The notes under the pieces were generated by a model. That model did no database searches. It was not told the origin of the DNA and saw only the letters and a list, made by a program, of their open reading frames with translations. A program made the translations under genes and the position numbers. A stretch of DNA of 64,000 nt from an uncultured Lachnospiraceae bacterium. Lineage in GTDB: Bacteria > Bacillota > Clostridia > Lachnospirales > Lachnospiraceae. The stretch lies in assembly GCA_910578605.1 (NCBI GenBank), contig CAJTQG010000007.1:1-64000 (forward strand), read 5' to 3'. This document shows positions 1 through 7,986 of the stretch, one piece after another. How positions within the stretch are numbered: the first letter of the stretch is position 1; the number at the start of each line of letters is the position of its first letter.

Positions 1-190
1 AAGCGTCCTCCTCCAAAGTGTATTCATAAGATACGATTTCACATTTTTTCGGTAATTCTATCCCCAAAAACTTTTGTATCATTTCTCGTTGTTCTATCTC
101 CTCCTCCGTCAGCTCTTTGCTGCTGCAGCCACACAGCAGCAATGTACCAAAACCGCACAATAACATTAATAATAATATCAAACGTTTCAT
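1..190 (-). CDS. Small lipoprotein, copy 3 in transcription order (partial, 5' end only)
   Basis: This is the N-terminal part of a third copy of the small lipoprotein encoded by the two genes above it; the rest lies beyond the window edge. The start ATG (188-190) overlaps the TGA of the previous copy in an ATGA tetranucleotide, so translation is probably coupled. The first 190 bases are identical to the matching part of the next copy (513-702), which indicates a very recent duplication. It carries a signal peptide with a lipobox ending LCGC, so the product should be a membrane-anchored lipoprotein. I do not recognise the family. By position downstream of a toxin-like RHS protein it could be an immunity protein, which is inference. 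Confidence 0.75.
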   Translation of the reverse strand, partial: MKRLILLLMLLCGFGTLLLCGCSSKELTEEEIEQREMIQKFLGIELPKKCEIVSYEYTLEEDA

Positions 191-702
191 TTACTCTCCT
201 TCCTTTCCTCTTGGGTAGATGAGGGGAACTTTTCTATATATATCATATAGACAAGCCATTCCTTAGCCTCTTTTACAACAAAAACATATCTGTGCAAAGT
301 CATGGGAACTGGTATACCCTCAAACCTTCTCAATGGTCCCAGCAACTCCTCATATATTGCCGTAATCTTGTCTGTATCAAAGGGCAATTCCTCTAACAAA
401 ACTTCTTCTCTTTCTATAGGCAAATATACACTTTCCTTCCTTTCTACTTGTTCTACTATTTTGTTTTTTTCTTTTTTATTCAGCTTTACTAATGCTGATA
501 CCACCCCGCTATAAGCGTCCTCCTCCAAAGTGTATTCATAAGATACGATTTCACATTTTTTCGGTAATTCTATCCCCAAAAACTTTTGTATCATTTCTCG
601 TTGTTCTATCTCCTCCTCCGTCAGCTCTTTGCTGCTGCAGCCACACAGCAGCAATGTACCAAAACCGCACAATAACATTAATAATAATATCAAACGTTTC
701 AT
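187..702 (-). CDS. Small lipoprotein, copy 2 (putative immunity protein)
   Basis: A 171-residue protein with a basic, hydrophobic signal peptide of about 20 residues and a lipobox LCGC, followed by an acidic/lysine-rich mature domain with no domain I recognise. Its ATG (700-702) overlaps the TGA of the upstream copy and its own TGA overlaps the ATG of the next, so three genes are chained by 4-nt overlaps. It differs from copy 1 by scattered substitutions (for example LHRYVF for LYRYVF), yet the N-terminal halves are almost identical. Lipoproteins duplicated behind a large RHS toxin-like gene are typical of immunity genes that protect against cell-surface toxins. That function is inferred from position only. 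Confidence 0.8.
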   Translation of the reverse strand: MKRLILLLMLLCGFGTLLLCGCSSKELTEEEIEQREMIQKFLGIELPKKCEIVSYEYTLEEDAYSGVVSALVKLNKKEKNKIVEQVERKESVYLPIEREEVLLEELPFDTDKITAIYEELLGPLRRFEGIPVPMTLHRYVFVVKEAKEWLVYMIYIEKFPSSTQEERKESK

Positions 703-1211
703 TTACTCTCCTTCCTTTCCTCTTGGGTAGATGAGGGGAACTTTTCTATATATATCATATAGACAAGCCATTCCTTATCCTCTTTTACAACAAAAACGTA
801 TCTATACAAAGTCATAGGAACTGGTATACCCTCAATCCTTCTTAATGGTCCCAGCCACCCCCAATATATTGCCGTAATCTTGTCTGTATCAAAGGGAAAT
901 TCCTCTAACAAGACTTCTTCTCTTTCTATAGGCACATATCCACTTCCCTTCTTTTCTACTTGTTCTACAACATTGTTTTTTTCTTTTTTATTCAGCTTTA
1001 CTAATGCTGATACCACCCCGCTATAAGCGTCCTCCTCCAAAGTGTATTCATAAGATACGATTTCACATTTTTTCGGTAACTCTATCCCCAAAAAATTTTG
1101 TATCGTTTCTCGTTGTTCCATCTCCTCCCCCGTCAGCTCTTTGCTGCTGCAGCCACACAACAGCAATGCACCAAAACCACACAATAACATTAATAAGATT
1201 AAACGTTTCAT
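699..1211 (-). CDS. Small lipoprotein, copy 1 (putative immunity protein)
   Basis: A 170-residue predicted lipoprotein: short positive N-terminus, hydrophobic core, lipobox LCGC with the acylated Cys near residue 20, then a soluble domain of unknown family. It starts 23 nt after the stop of the RHS-family gene on the same strand, with a GGAAAA Shine-Dalgarno-like sequence, so it should be co-transcribed with it and subject to the same riboswitch control. It is the most diverged of the three copies. An alternative to an immunity role is a structural or sensory surface lipoprotein; nothing in the sequence decides this. Confidence 0.8.
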   Translation of the reverse strand: MKRLILLMLLCGFGALLLCGCSSKELTGEEMEQRETIQNFLGIELPKKCEIVSYEYTLEEDAYSGVVSALVKLNKKEKNNVVEQVEKKGSGYVPIEREEVLLEEFPFDTDKITAIYWGWLGPLRRIEGIPVPMTLYRYVFVVKEDKEWLVYMIYIEKFPSSTQEERKESK

Positions 1212-1234
1212 TTACTTGTTTTCCTTTCCCATTT

Positions 1235-4200
1235 TTATTTATACACTATCAGATTAGACTTCACCAAATAATCAGATAATTCAAAAATAGTGACGCTTGT
1301 TTTTAAATTGGTTGAGTATAACCTGTTATAAGTCATAAAATTTTTATAAATAAACCAGCCATTGTTTCTGAAGGTATTATCATTCGCCTTATTTTTCAAA
1401 GATTTCCATTCACCAGTTGCATTACATGACAAAGCGGCATAAACCTTTTTCTTGTATATATCATCCTTTTTCAACCAATTTTCCACCTCTCCGTCCGGCG
1501 CCACCACTACCCCTGACACCTTCTGTGCCAGAGCATTAGCGACATTGGACCACTTATAGGAATAATGTCCTGTATTACAGGACAACAACCACACAAATTT
1601 AATAGATTTTCGTTTTAATTTGGATGTGATTTCCGCTGTAGACAAGGATTCCTCTCCAAACTTTAAATTTTGAGGGTTCCCATGACAATAAATAATAACT
1701 CCGGTCGGACTGTTTAAATCGTTCCATTTCTGCACAAAATCACTTTTTTTGCTGATAAAATTATTTTTCACATCCCCGCCCTTTTTCATATAATTTACCC
1801 ACAAGGTACATGTTGAGCGGAAGGAATTCCAATCATTTGGAAACTGATTATAAGCATTTTTTGCAGTAAATATTCTTAAAGTGACAGGTGCATTTCCATT
1901 TGGGTCCACCTGATTTACCGGATCGTTATTGCAATATAGATAAAGGTTTAAGTTATCAAAATCCTGATAAACTTTCTCCAAAAAATCCGCATTGATAAAT
2001 CTTCCGATTCTGCTGTCATAATAACGGTTTTTCAAATAATAAAATCCAGTCTCCTCGTCATAGTAGTAGCTTCGATAGCGGTACTTGTTTGCCTTGGCAG
2101 CATTTTCATCCCCCTGTATTTCGACTAGATTGCCCCACGCATCGTAGGTATAGCTGCATACCCTTTCTCCCCTCTGATTTAACAACGCTGTTACATCATT
2201 TTGCGCATTTTTTTCGTAATAGTATATTTTGTCATTGAAAACAAATCCGGTTACCTTCATTTCTCCATCGTACATATACCAGATTACATTGTCCTCTGTT
2301 TTCTCACAGATAATATCCTGTCCCTCCAATACATAAGAAGTGGTAATGCCATTGACTGTTTTTGAATTTCGTATTCCTTCCTCGTTGTATGTGTAACTTA
2401 CCTCATTATTTGATGTTTGTATGTTATCCAGTCTTCTTCCTGTCCATTGCATATTCATTCCCTGTATATAGTTCACAGGGTTTCCTATGGCATCATAAGA
2501 AATCAATTCACCGTCAATAGTTTTTACCTGGTCCGTCCAGCCATTGCCATAAGTTAAACTCTGTTCCGATAACAGCTTGTCCCTATGGTATTCACAGCAT
2601 TTCTTTGATGTTATATTCCCATACTTGTCATAAGTATAATAATAACTCTGATTTACCTGAGGATTATGTTCTTCCACAAGCTGTCCCTTTTTATCATACT
2701 TGTATTGAAGCTTGAGCTGTCCGTTTTGATATATTTCACTTAGTTTATTTTCTTTTGTGTACACATATTTTTCCGTATCTTTGTTTTGATATGCAATTTC
2801 TGTTATATTGGATTCGGACATAGTATAGACCGTTTTTATTGTTACACCATTTTTTTCCTGTATCTCTTTTATCTTTTGATTGTCGTTATCACTGTACAGC
2901 ATTTGCCCTGCCCCTGAAATAAGCTTTGTACTATATCCTTGTACATTATTCTGAGCTGCCTGATAATATATAGTATGAATTTTTTTCTTTCCCTCTATCT
3001 CATATGTAATTTTATAATAATCCTCAGAATACTCATAATTTATCTGATTGCCCAATGTATCCGAAATTTGTTTTAAATTCTGTTCTTTATCATATTGATA
3101 ATGGTATGTTACATTGTTTTTATGATTATAGATGGATTTCACCACTTTATTTTCATAATCAAAGGAATACACCAACTGATTATTTTCATATATCTTTTCT
3201 AAGCACCCCTCACTGTTATAGCAATATTCAAACTTATCATGATTTCCATATTGCTCCCACTGCAGATTTTGCTTTGTCTCACTGTGTTTATACAACTTTT
3301 GTGCAATGTAAATATCAGAGGTTTCCTCCTGCATGATGACATCATCCAGGCATTCCTCATCCGTTTGATGAATGGCTTTTTGTTTTTTCTCTATATCATA
3401 ATTCATTCCATTGCGGGAAATACCTGCAATCTGACCATTTTCGTATCGATAAACTATGGCATAGGAAGCTTCCTCATTATCCACCACAACTGCTGTCAGT
3501 TTCTCTTCTAAATCGTAATAATATTTTGTGGTTTTTCCCTCTTCCGTAATGTATTGTATGTTGTCATTGATAAAGTTGTATCCATATAGATAACAATTTC
3601 CCTGTGCATCCATACATATTCCCTGCCTGTCAAATATACCTGTTTTCTTTTCCTCGGTGTAATCTGCTTCCCCGTTTTTCTCTTCTGTATATTTCTCCAG
3701 TTCATTAAAACGCCACGGATTGTCATCCCTGCTGTCAGGCTCCCCGTCAAAATCTGAATCCTTCAAATAGGGATTGGTCTGTTTCATAAGCTCCTGTTTA
3801 TTCCATAAACCATCTTTGTCAAAGTCCGAATCTTCTGTGTATACATTGGGGTCTGTATAGAGATAAAATGCTTCTGCATAATCGTCAAATCCATCATGGT
3901 CCGTATCCGCCTCATATGGATTGGTATGCAAATACCAGATTTCAACACCATCTGCAATTCCGTCCTTGTCACTGTCATGCTTCAAGGTGCATAATTCCTT
4001 CTCCTCTCCTCCTTCTTTTGCATCTTCCATATCATATCCTACAGTAACAATCGTGGCATCTGCTTTATCTCCAAACAAGGTGTGCCCTACTACTGTGATA
4101 TCTATTGTCTCCTTAAAATCTAAATTTTTCAGTTCATATTCCGTTGCTGTAATAGTTTCTAAGTAACAAAACTGACTTTCATTATCCCTGCGCACATAAA

Positions 4201-4963
4201 TATCACTGGATTCCAATTTTATATTACTTTCCAAATTTATATAAATAGAATTATCCTCATTGACTGCTGCTGCAACGGCAACTACTGCACCATTCTTATA
4301 ATGGGAGAGGGCCTGGTAAATCTTTTCTGTTTCCTTTACGCCCAATATCTGAATTTTGCTGCCATACATCTCTGTTTTTTCTGATATAACAGCACCGGTT
4401 ATGTCTATATTCGTTCCGTTGATTACCACCTTTCCGTTTGGTGCATATAGCAGCCCTGTATATTGCATCTGTGAGGTGTTAATATATATATTGCCGTTTT
4501 GAGAATAAAGAATCGTATAGTCTAACGCCTTGATATCGGCACAATTGATTTGAATATCATCCTTGGCATATATTACATTGTTTAAGATTGTTTCTGATGT
4601 ATGAATTTCAATGGATTTTTTGCTGTAGATAGAATGCTGATTATGAAATTGATTATTTTGATAAAAAAAATTATTAGAATATATTTGAGCCTCCTCCTGT
4701 AACATTCCTGAAATACCATCGTGCAGTTTCGGAAGCTTATCCGTTTCCACAATTTTTCCTTTTATGTCTATTTTACTCCCCTGCTTTATGAACTTACCTG
4801 TCTCTATCACTGTTGCCCCATACTCATCATCCATGCTTATGTTTAAGCTCTTTGCAAAGACTTGCCTGTTGACACACTGCATTACCAGCAATGTCATACA
4901 CATAAGCAGCGCTGCTCCTCTTTTTACATAACTCCTTATTGTTTTCTTTACTAGTGAATTCAT
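1235..4963 (-). CDS. Secreted RHS/YD-repeat protein with caspase-like C-terminal domain
   Basis: A 1,242-residue protein; the ATG at 4963 follows GGAGG by 5 nt, and earlier in-frame codons are not supported. Order of parts: signal peptide (hydrophobic segment around residues 17-35); a beta-repetitive region of N/I-rich strands; about four calcium-binding thrombospondin-3-like repeats (DSDKDGIADG, DTDHDGFDD, DSDFDKDGLW, DSDFDGEPD); YD repeats; an RHS core ending near NDPVNQVDPNG; then a ~220-residue C-terminal domain. In that domain CHG (His about 1094) and LLSCNTG (Cys about 1129), 35 residues apart, match the His-Cys dyad layout of clan CD (caspase/C80-like) peptidases. RHS proteins commonly carry variable toxic C-termini behind such a core. 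Two cyclic-di-GMP riboswitches precede it and lipoprotein genes follow. The peptidase assignment is from motifs only. Confidence 0.85.
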   Translation of the reverse strand: MNSLVKKTIRSYVKRGAALLMCMTLLVMQCVNRQVFAKSLNISMDDEYGATVIETGKFIKQGSKIDIKGKIVETDKLPKLHDGISGMLQEEAQIYSNNFFYQNNQFHNQHSIYSKKSIEIHTSETILNNVIYAKDDIQINCADIKALDYTILYSQNGNIYINTSQMQYTGLLYAPNGKVVINGTNIDITGAVISEKTEMYGSKIQILGVKETEKIYQALSHYKNGAVVAVAAAVNEDNSIYINLESNIKLESSDIYVRRDNESQFCYLETITATEYELKNLDFKETIDITVVGHTLFGDKADATIVTVGYDMEDAKEGGEEKELCTLKHDSDKDGIADGVEIWYLHTNPYEADTDHDGFDDYAEAFYLYTDPNVYTEDSDFDKDGLWNKQELMKQTNPYLKDSDFDGEPDSRDDNPWRFNELEKYTEEKNGEADYTEEKKTGIFDRQGICMDAQGNCYLYGYNFINDNIQYITEEGKTTKYYYDLEEKLTAVVVDNEEASYAIVYRYENGQIAGISRNGMNYDIEKKQKAIHQTDEECLDDVIMQEETSDIYIAQKLYKHSETKQNLQWEQYGNHDKFEYCYNSEGCLEKIYENNQLVYSFDYENKVVKSIYNHKNNVTYHYQYDKEQNLKQISDTLGNQINYEYSEDYYKITYEIEGKKKIHTIYYQAAQNNVQGYSTKLISGAGQMLYSDNDNQKIKEIQEKNGVTIKTVYTMSESNITEIAYQNKDTEKYVYTKENKLSEIYQNGQLKLQYKYDKKGQLVEEHNPQVNQSYYYTYDKYGNITSKKCCEYHRDKLLSEQSLTYGNGWTDQVKTIDGELISYDAIGNPVNYIQGMNMQWTGRRLDNIQTSNNEVSYTYNEEGIRNSKTVNGITTSYVLEGQDIICEKTEDNVIWYMYDGEMKVTGFVFNDKIYYYEKNAQNDVTALLNQRGERVCSYTYDAWGNLVEIQGDENAAKANKYRYRSYYYDEETGFYYLKNRYYDSRIGRFINADFLEKVYQDFDNLNLYLYCNNDPVNQVDPNGNAPVTLRIFTAKNAYNQFPNDWNSFRSTCTLWVNYMKKGGDVKNNFISKKSDFVQKWNDLNSPTGVIIYCHGNPQNLKFGEESLSTAEITSKLKRKSIKFVWLLSCNTGHYSYKWSNVANALAQKVSGVVVAPDGEVENWLKKDDIYKKKVYAALSCNATGEWKSLKNKANDNTFRNNGWFIYKNFMTYNRLYSTNLKTSVTIFELSDYLVKSNLIVYK

Positions 4964-5052
4964 TTTTTCCTCCATTCTTAATTGTTTTGTGCTGATTTTT
5001 TGCGTTTTTGTTTCTTTTATATTGGAAACAGGAAGTTTTATCAACGCAAAAA

Positions 5053-5165
5053 GGCTGCAAGATTTTAACATCCTGCAGCCGAACTATCATTGTAATATAG
5101 ATTATATCCTTACTTTAGACTTCTAGCTTTGCGTCCCCACATTTCCATAGGTTTGCCCCTTATTA
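5053..5165 (-). ncRNA. Cyclic-di-GMP-I (GEMM-I) riboswitch 1 with intrinsic terminator
   Basis: On the minus strand the leader contains GGGGCAAACC, a GAAA-capped P2, GGGACGCAAAGC, AAGTCTAAAG and GATAGTTCGGCTGCAGG in the correct order for GEMM-I. The conserved guanine that contacts the ligand (in GGGGC) and the intercalating adenine (in GCAAAGC) are present. The end of the aptamer runs into a terminator, GGCTGCAGGAT..ATCTTGCAGCC followed by T5 (5053-5080), about 90 nt before the RHS gene. Sharing of the 3' aptamer strand with the terminator stem argues for transcription-termination control; the direction of response cannot be read from sequence with certainty. Confidence 0.9.
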
Positions 5166-5229
5166 TTCTCTTGTATTCTATTTATCTATACTCTATATTT
5201 TTATCCTTTGTTCTGCTTCATAATAGCTT

Positions 5230-5259
5230 AATATACAAATTTTGTCAATAAAAAGTCAA
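5230..5259 (-). promoter_or_regulatory. Sigma-A promoter for riboswitch 1 and the RHS gene
   Basis: Minus strand TTGACT (5254-5259), 18-nt spacer, TATATT (5230-5235), about 65 nt before the riboswitch begins. It lies between the two riboswitches, so riboswitch 1 has its own promoter. Confidence 0.6.
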
Positions 5260-5276
5260 CATACACAAGGGAACCT

Positions 5277-5307
5277 GTAACTATTCAGCCTTCGGCTTCA
5301 TAGCTAC
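5277..5307 (-). other. Hairpin with tandem G-A pairs between the two riboswitches
   Basis: The minus-strand RNA can pair GTAGCTAT with ATAGTTAC (one G-U), then GA opposite GA, then AGCC with GGCT around a GAA loop. No open reading frame fills 5260-5364, so this hairpin and the promoter are all I see between the riboswitches. Confidence 0.4.
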
Positions 5308-5364
5308 AAATTCGGGGCGACATTTTAAGTTTTGCTGCACAATACGAGCTTCCAAATACAAAAA

Positions 5365-5482
5365 AGCTGCAAGACTTTTACATCCTGCAGCCAAACTATC
5401 ATAATAATATTACATATTGCCTTATATATTATTTTAGACTCCTAGCTTTGCGCCCTCGCATTTTCATAGGTTTGCCCCTTAT
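5365..5482 (-). ncRNA. Cyclic-di-GMP-I (GEMM-I) riboswitch 2 with intrinsic terminator
   Basis: A second GEMM-I aptamer on the same strand, 200 nt upstream of the first: GGGGCAAACC, GGGCGCAAAGC, GAGTCTAAAAT, GATAGTTTGGCTGCAGG, ending in the terminator stem GGCTGCAGGAT..GTCTTGCAGCT with a T run (5365-5392). It differs from riboswitch 1 at the usually conserved A of GGACGC (G here) and in the 3' strand (GTTTGG for GTTCGG), so affinity may differ. No gene separates the two; it may have lost its gene or act in tandem. Confidence 0.85.
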
Positions 5483-5492
5483 CAAAATATAT

Positions 5493-5522
5493 ATTATACT
5501 AAACTTCCGTATCCACAGCCAA
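5493..5522 (-). promoter_or_regulatory. Sigma-A promoter for riboswitch 2
   Basis: Minus strand TTGGCT (5517-5522), 18-nt spacer, TATAAT (5493-5498), just upstream of the aptamer and partly inside the 3' end of the neighbouring coiled-coil gene. Confidence 0.6.
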
Positions 5523-6539
5523 TCCCTTAATATCATCTAAAGTAAGAAGCAGCTCATTCACTGCCTGTGTCATAGATTTCTGTACATTCGGAAGGTTACT
5601 GTTTGCCACCTTCTCTGTGATTTCCTGCAGCAGGGAATCCAGCTCATATATTTCCTCCTGGTCGTCTTCCTCTCGCTTTGTTGCCTCCTCTCTCCTAGCT
5701 CTGGCTTCCTCTATTTTTTCTTCCAGCTCCTCTGCCTCTTCCTTCTTCTCTTCAATCTCCTCTTTCTTCTCAGCAAGCTTCTCATCTTGCTCCTCTTTGC
5801 CATCCTCCAAAATCATTCCGATAATTTCTTTTTGGGCGCTCTGCAAAATCTGGTCTCCGGATTTGACAGCATCTACCATTTCGTGGGTCTTAAGGCGCTC
5901 TATTTTCATACCGCGGATAACAGCATACTCGCTCATTATCTCCATCTCATTTTCTTCCATCTTTTTCTCATACTCATATGCGCCCTCATCCAAGCGAAGT
6001 ACCTCCTCCTGGTAGGCTGTCAACCCCGCCTTATGGATATTTTCCAACTCCTGTTGTTCCTCATCTGTCAATATCTTTCTATTCGGATTACGTTTTTGTT
6101 TAGCTTCCTTGAGTAAAAGCTGTGCATCCTTCTCTTCCTGGCTGTACTCCCCAACTCCATGACCTTCCCTGGCTTCCTTCTTCATCTTGTCAATGCCGTT
6201 GAGCATCTCCAAATGCTCCTTATTTTCATCTTCAAGCTCCTTTGCATGATTGCGGCGGTTGTCTAAATCTTCATCAATGACTTTATCCTTTGCATATGCC
6301 TCCTCAATCAGCTTCATCGCCATTTCTCTTGCTTGCTTCTTCTTCTCCTCCACTGGATCCTGAAACAAATTCAAATCTCCCGCAAATACCCCATTGGTAT
6401 CTTTCGAAACACTTGCTTTTCCGTTTTCCTTTCCCGCTTCTTTTGCATTTTCCTTTTGCTCTTTATTATACACATTGTTATCCTGTACATTATTATTTTT
6501 GTACTGAGAATAATTGCCTGACTCATTTTGAATCTTCAT
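5499..6539 (-). CDS. Coiled-coil protein of unknown function
   Basis: A 346-residue, strongly charged cytoplasmic protein without signal peptide or membrane segment. The start at 6539 (second ATG) is chosen because GGAGG lies 7 nt before it. The N-terminal 50 residues are Asn/Lys-rich and look disordered; about residues 60-130 and 230-300 are heptad-rich, the second nearly pure Glu/Lys/Arg coiled coil; the last 50 residues are a more ordinary helical segment. I do not recognise the family. A candidate flagellar-sigma (SigD/FliA) promoter lies upstream, so it may belong to the motility regulon. No function is claimed. Confidence 0.8.
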   Translation of the reverse strand: MKIQNESGNYSQYKNNNVQDNNVYNKEQKENAKEAGKENGKASVSKDTNGVFAGDLNLFQDPVEEKKKQAREMAMKLIEEAYAKDKVIDEDLDNRRNHAKELEDENKEHLEMLNGIDKMKKEAREGHGVGEYSQEEKDAQLLLKEAKQKRNPNRKILTDEEQQELENIHKAGLTAYQEEVLRLDEGAYEYEKKMEENEMEIMSEYAVIRGMKIERLKTHEMVDAVKSGDQILQSAQKEIIGMILEDGKEEQDEKLAEKKEEIEEKKEEAEELEEKIEEARARREEATKREEDDQEEIYELDSLLQEITEKVANSNLPNVQKSMTQAVNELLLTLDDIKGLAVDTEV

Positions 6540-6670
6540 ATCCATTCCTCCTTCTGCCTACACTAATTTTTCATACAACACTTCACCTTAATGACCCGCC
6601 AACCATGAGGAAAGAGCAATTTACCCAGTCAATCGGCGGATTGCAAATATTTACACTAACTCTTTTTATT

Positions 6671-6698
6671 ATATCGGCAGCTATGATGAAAAACTAAA
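6671..6698 (-). promoter_or_regulatory. Candidate sigma-28 (SigD/FliA) promoter
   Basis: Minus strand TTTAGTTT (6691-6698), 12-nt spacer, GCCGATAT (6671-6678). The -10 is a perfect SigD match; the -35 matches TAAAGTTT at 6 of 8 and the spacer is one longer than the usual 11. It would give a ~125-nt leader for the coiled-coil gene. Confidence 0.5.
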
Positions 6699-6739
6699 AC
6701 ATTACTTGACAAAACTATAACAATGACCCGCCTTTTTTC

Positions 6740-6768
6740 TTGACATCTTATGAAGAAAGACTTACACT
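6740..6768 (+). promoter_or_regulatory. Sigma-A promoter of trpD
   Basis: TTGACA (6740-6745), 17-nt spacer, TACACT (6763-6768). The predicted transcript start is about 30 nt before a large hairpin and 100 nt before the trpD start codon. Confidence 0.6.
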
Positions 6769-6803
6769 AAATTTTGGCACAACGGTGTAAACTAGAAATT
6801 ATT

Positions 6804-6860
6804 GTATATGATATATATTGTATGCGTCATCTATCTCTGCATGCAATATATATCATATAC
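6804..6860 (+). promoter_or_regulatory. 22-bp inverted repeat in the trpD leader
   Basis: GTATATGATATATATTGTATGC (arm 6804-6825, key ends GTATATG and TATGC) pairs with 6839-6860 at 21 of 22 positions around a 13-nt loop. It ends 2 nt before the SD-containing stretch GGATTGGAGG. It has no T run, so it is not a typical terminator; it could be an operator or an mRNA stability/translation element. Confidence 0.7.
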
Positions 6861-6875
6861 GGATTGGAGGACTCG

Positions 6876-7880
6876 ATGATTCAAGAAGCAATTCAAAAAT
6901 TAGCAAACGGTGAAGATTTAACAAATGAGATGGTGGAAGCTGTGATGGATGAAATTATGAGCGGCGAAGCCTCCCCTGTTCATATGAGCGCTTATCTTAT
7001 TGCACTTCGCATGAAGGGTGAGACAACGGACGAGATTACTGCCAGTGCAGTGGGCATGAGAAAACACAGCCTTCACCTAAACCCTGAAGCTGATGTTCTA
7101 GAAATCGTAGGCACCGGAGGTGATGAATCCAATTCCTTTAATATATCTACAACTGCCAGCATTGTAATGTCTGCCGCAGGCATTCCCGTTGCCAAACACG
7201 GCAACCGCAGCGTATCCAGTAAATGCGGTGCCGCTGATGTTCTAGAGGCATTGGGTGTAAATATCTCCATCAAACCAGAGAAAATGGAAGCCATATTCAA
7301 AGAGATTGGTATCGGCTTTATGTTTGCCCAGATTTATCACAGTGCTATGAAACATGTAGGACCAATTCGCCGAGAGTTGGCCACCAAAACGGTATTTAAC
7401 ATTTTAGGACCTCTGACAAATCCGGCAAATGCCAATATGCAGCTAATGGGAGTTTATGCAGAAAACTTAGTGGAACCTATGGCACAGGTACTTCAAAACT
7501 TAGGGGTAAAACGGGGAATGGTTGTATATGGCCAGGATGGGCTGGATGAAATCTCCCTAAGCGCTCCCACCACCTGCTGTGAAATTCAAGGAGACAAACT
7601 TACCTCCTATGTTCTCTCTCCTAAAGATTTTGGAATCAATCCATGTACAAAGGAAGCTTTGCTAGGAGGCGACTCTAAAGAAAATGCAAAAATCACAAAA
7701 GCTATCTTAAATGGTGAATTAGGCCCAAAAAGAGACGCTGTTCTTATTAACGCTGCCGCCTGCCTTCATTTTATTAAAAATATAAGCTTTGAACAAGGGG
7801 TAAAAATGGCTGCCCAAGTCATTGACAGCGGAAAAGCAATAGCGAAATTAAATGAATTTATCCAAGCTACCAATGCATAG
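6876..7880 (+). CDS. trpD: Anthranilate phosphoribosyltransferase (stand-alone)
   Basis: A 334-residue protein of the usual TrpD length. The ATG at 6876 follows GGAGG by 5 nt; a longer upstream reading would run through the hairpin and is rejected. It has the glycosyltransferase family 3 layout: N-terminal helical domain, the phosphoribosyl pyrophosphate site GTGGDESNSFNIST near residue 80, the KHGNRSVSSKCG loop near residue 105, and the GQDGLDEIS segment around residue 225. It transfers phosphoribose to anthranilate in tryptophan synthesis. No other trp gene is in the window, so an isolated paralogue with another substrate in this family is possible. Confidence 0.9.
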   Translation: MIQEAIQKLANGEDLTNEMVEAVMDEIMSGEASPVHMSAYLIALRMKGETTDEITASAVGMRKHSLHLNPEADVLEIVGTGGDESNSFNISTTASIVMSAAGIPVAKHGNRSVSSKCGAADVLEALGVNISIKPEKMEAIFKEIGIGFMFAQIYHSAMKHVGPIRRELATKTVFNILGPLTNPANANMQLMGVYAENLVEPMAQVLQNLGVKRGMVVYGQDGLDEISLSAPTTCCEIQGDKLTSYVLSPKDFGINPCTKEALLGGDSKENAKITKAILNGELGPKRDAVLINAAACLHFIKNISFEQGVKMAAQVIDSGKAIAKLNEFIQATNA

Positions 7881-7986
7881 CCTTTCATGCAAATAAAATG
7901 CAATGTTAATCCTTACACCAAATGAATGGGCATTATATTAATATCAACATTCATCATATGGGAGCAACCAAAAAGGAGGGTATGTC

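Larger units (their letters stand above)
1..1211 (-). repeat. Tandem triplication of a ~510-bp lipoprotein gene unit
   Basis: Three head-to-tail copies of the same gene with a period of 512 bp (copies 2 and 3) and 509 bp (copies 1 and 2). Positions 1 to about 265 match 513 to about 777 with essentially no differences, while copies 1 and 2 differ at many sites. The array runs off the window edge, so more copies may exist. Confidence 0.9.

Noticed and set aside
5617..6015. Serine-rich open frame on the plus strand
   Set aside because: It is the complement of the Glu/Lys-rich coiled-coil gene and has no SD.
6590..6735. Repeated AATGACCCGCC and ACACTAA motifs upstream of trpD
   Set aside because: They recur two or three times but are short, irregularly spaced and without symmetry; chance is not excluded.
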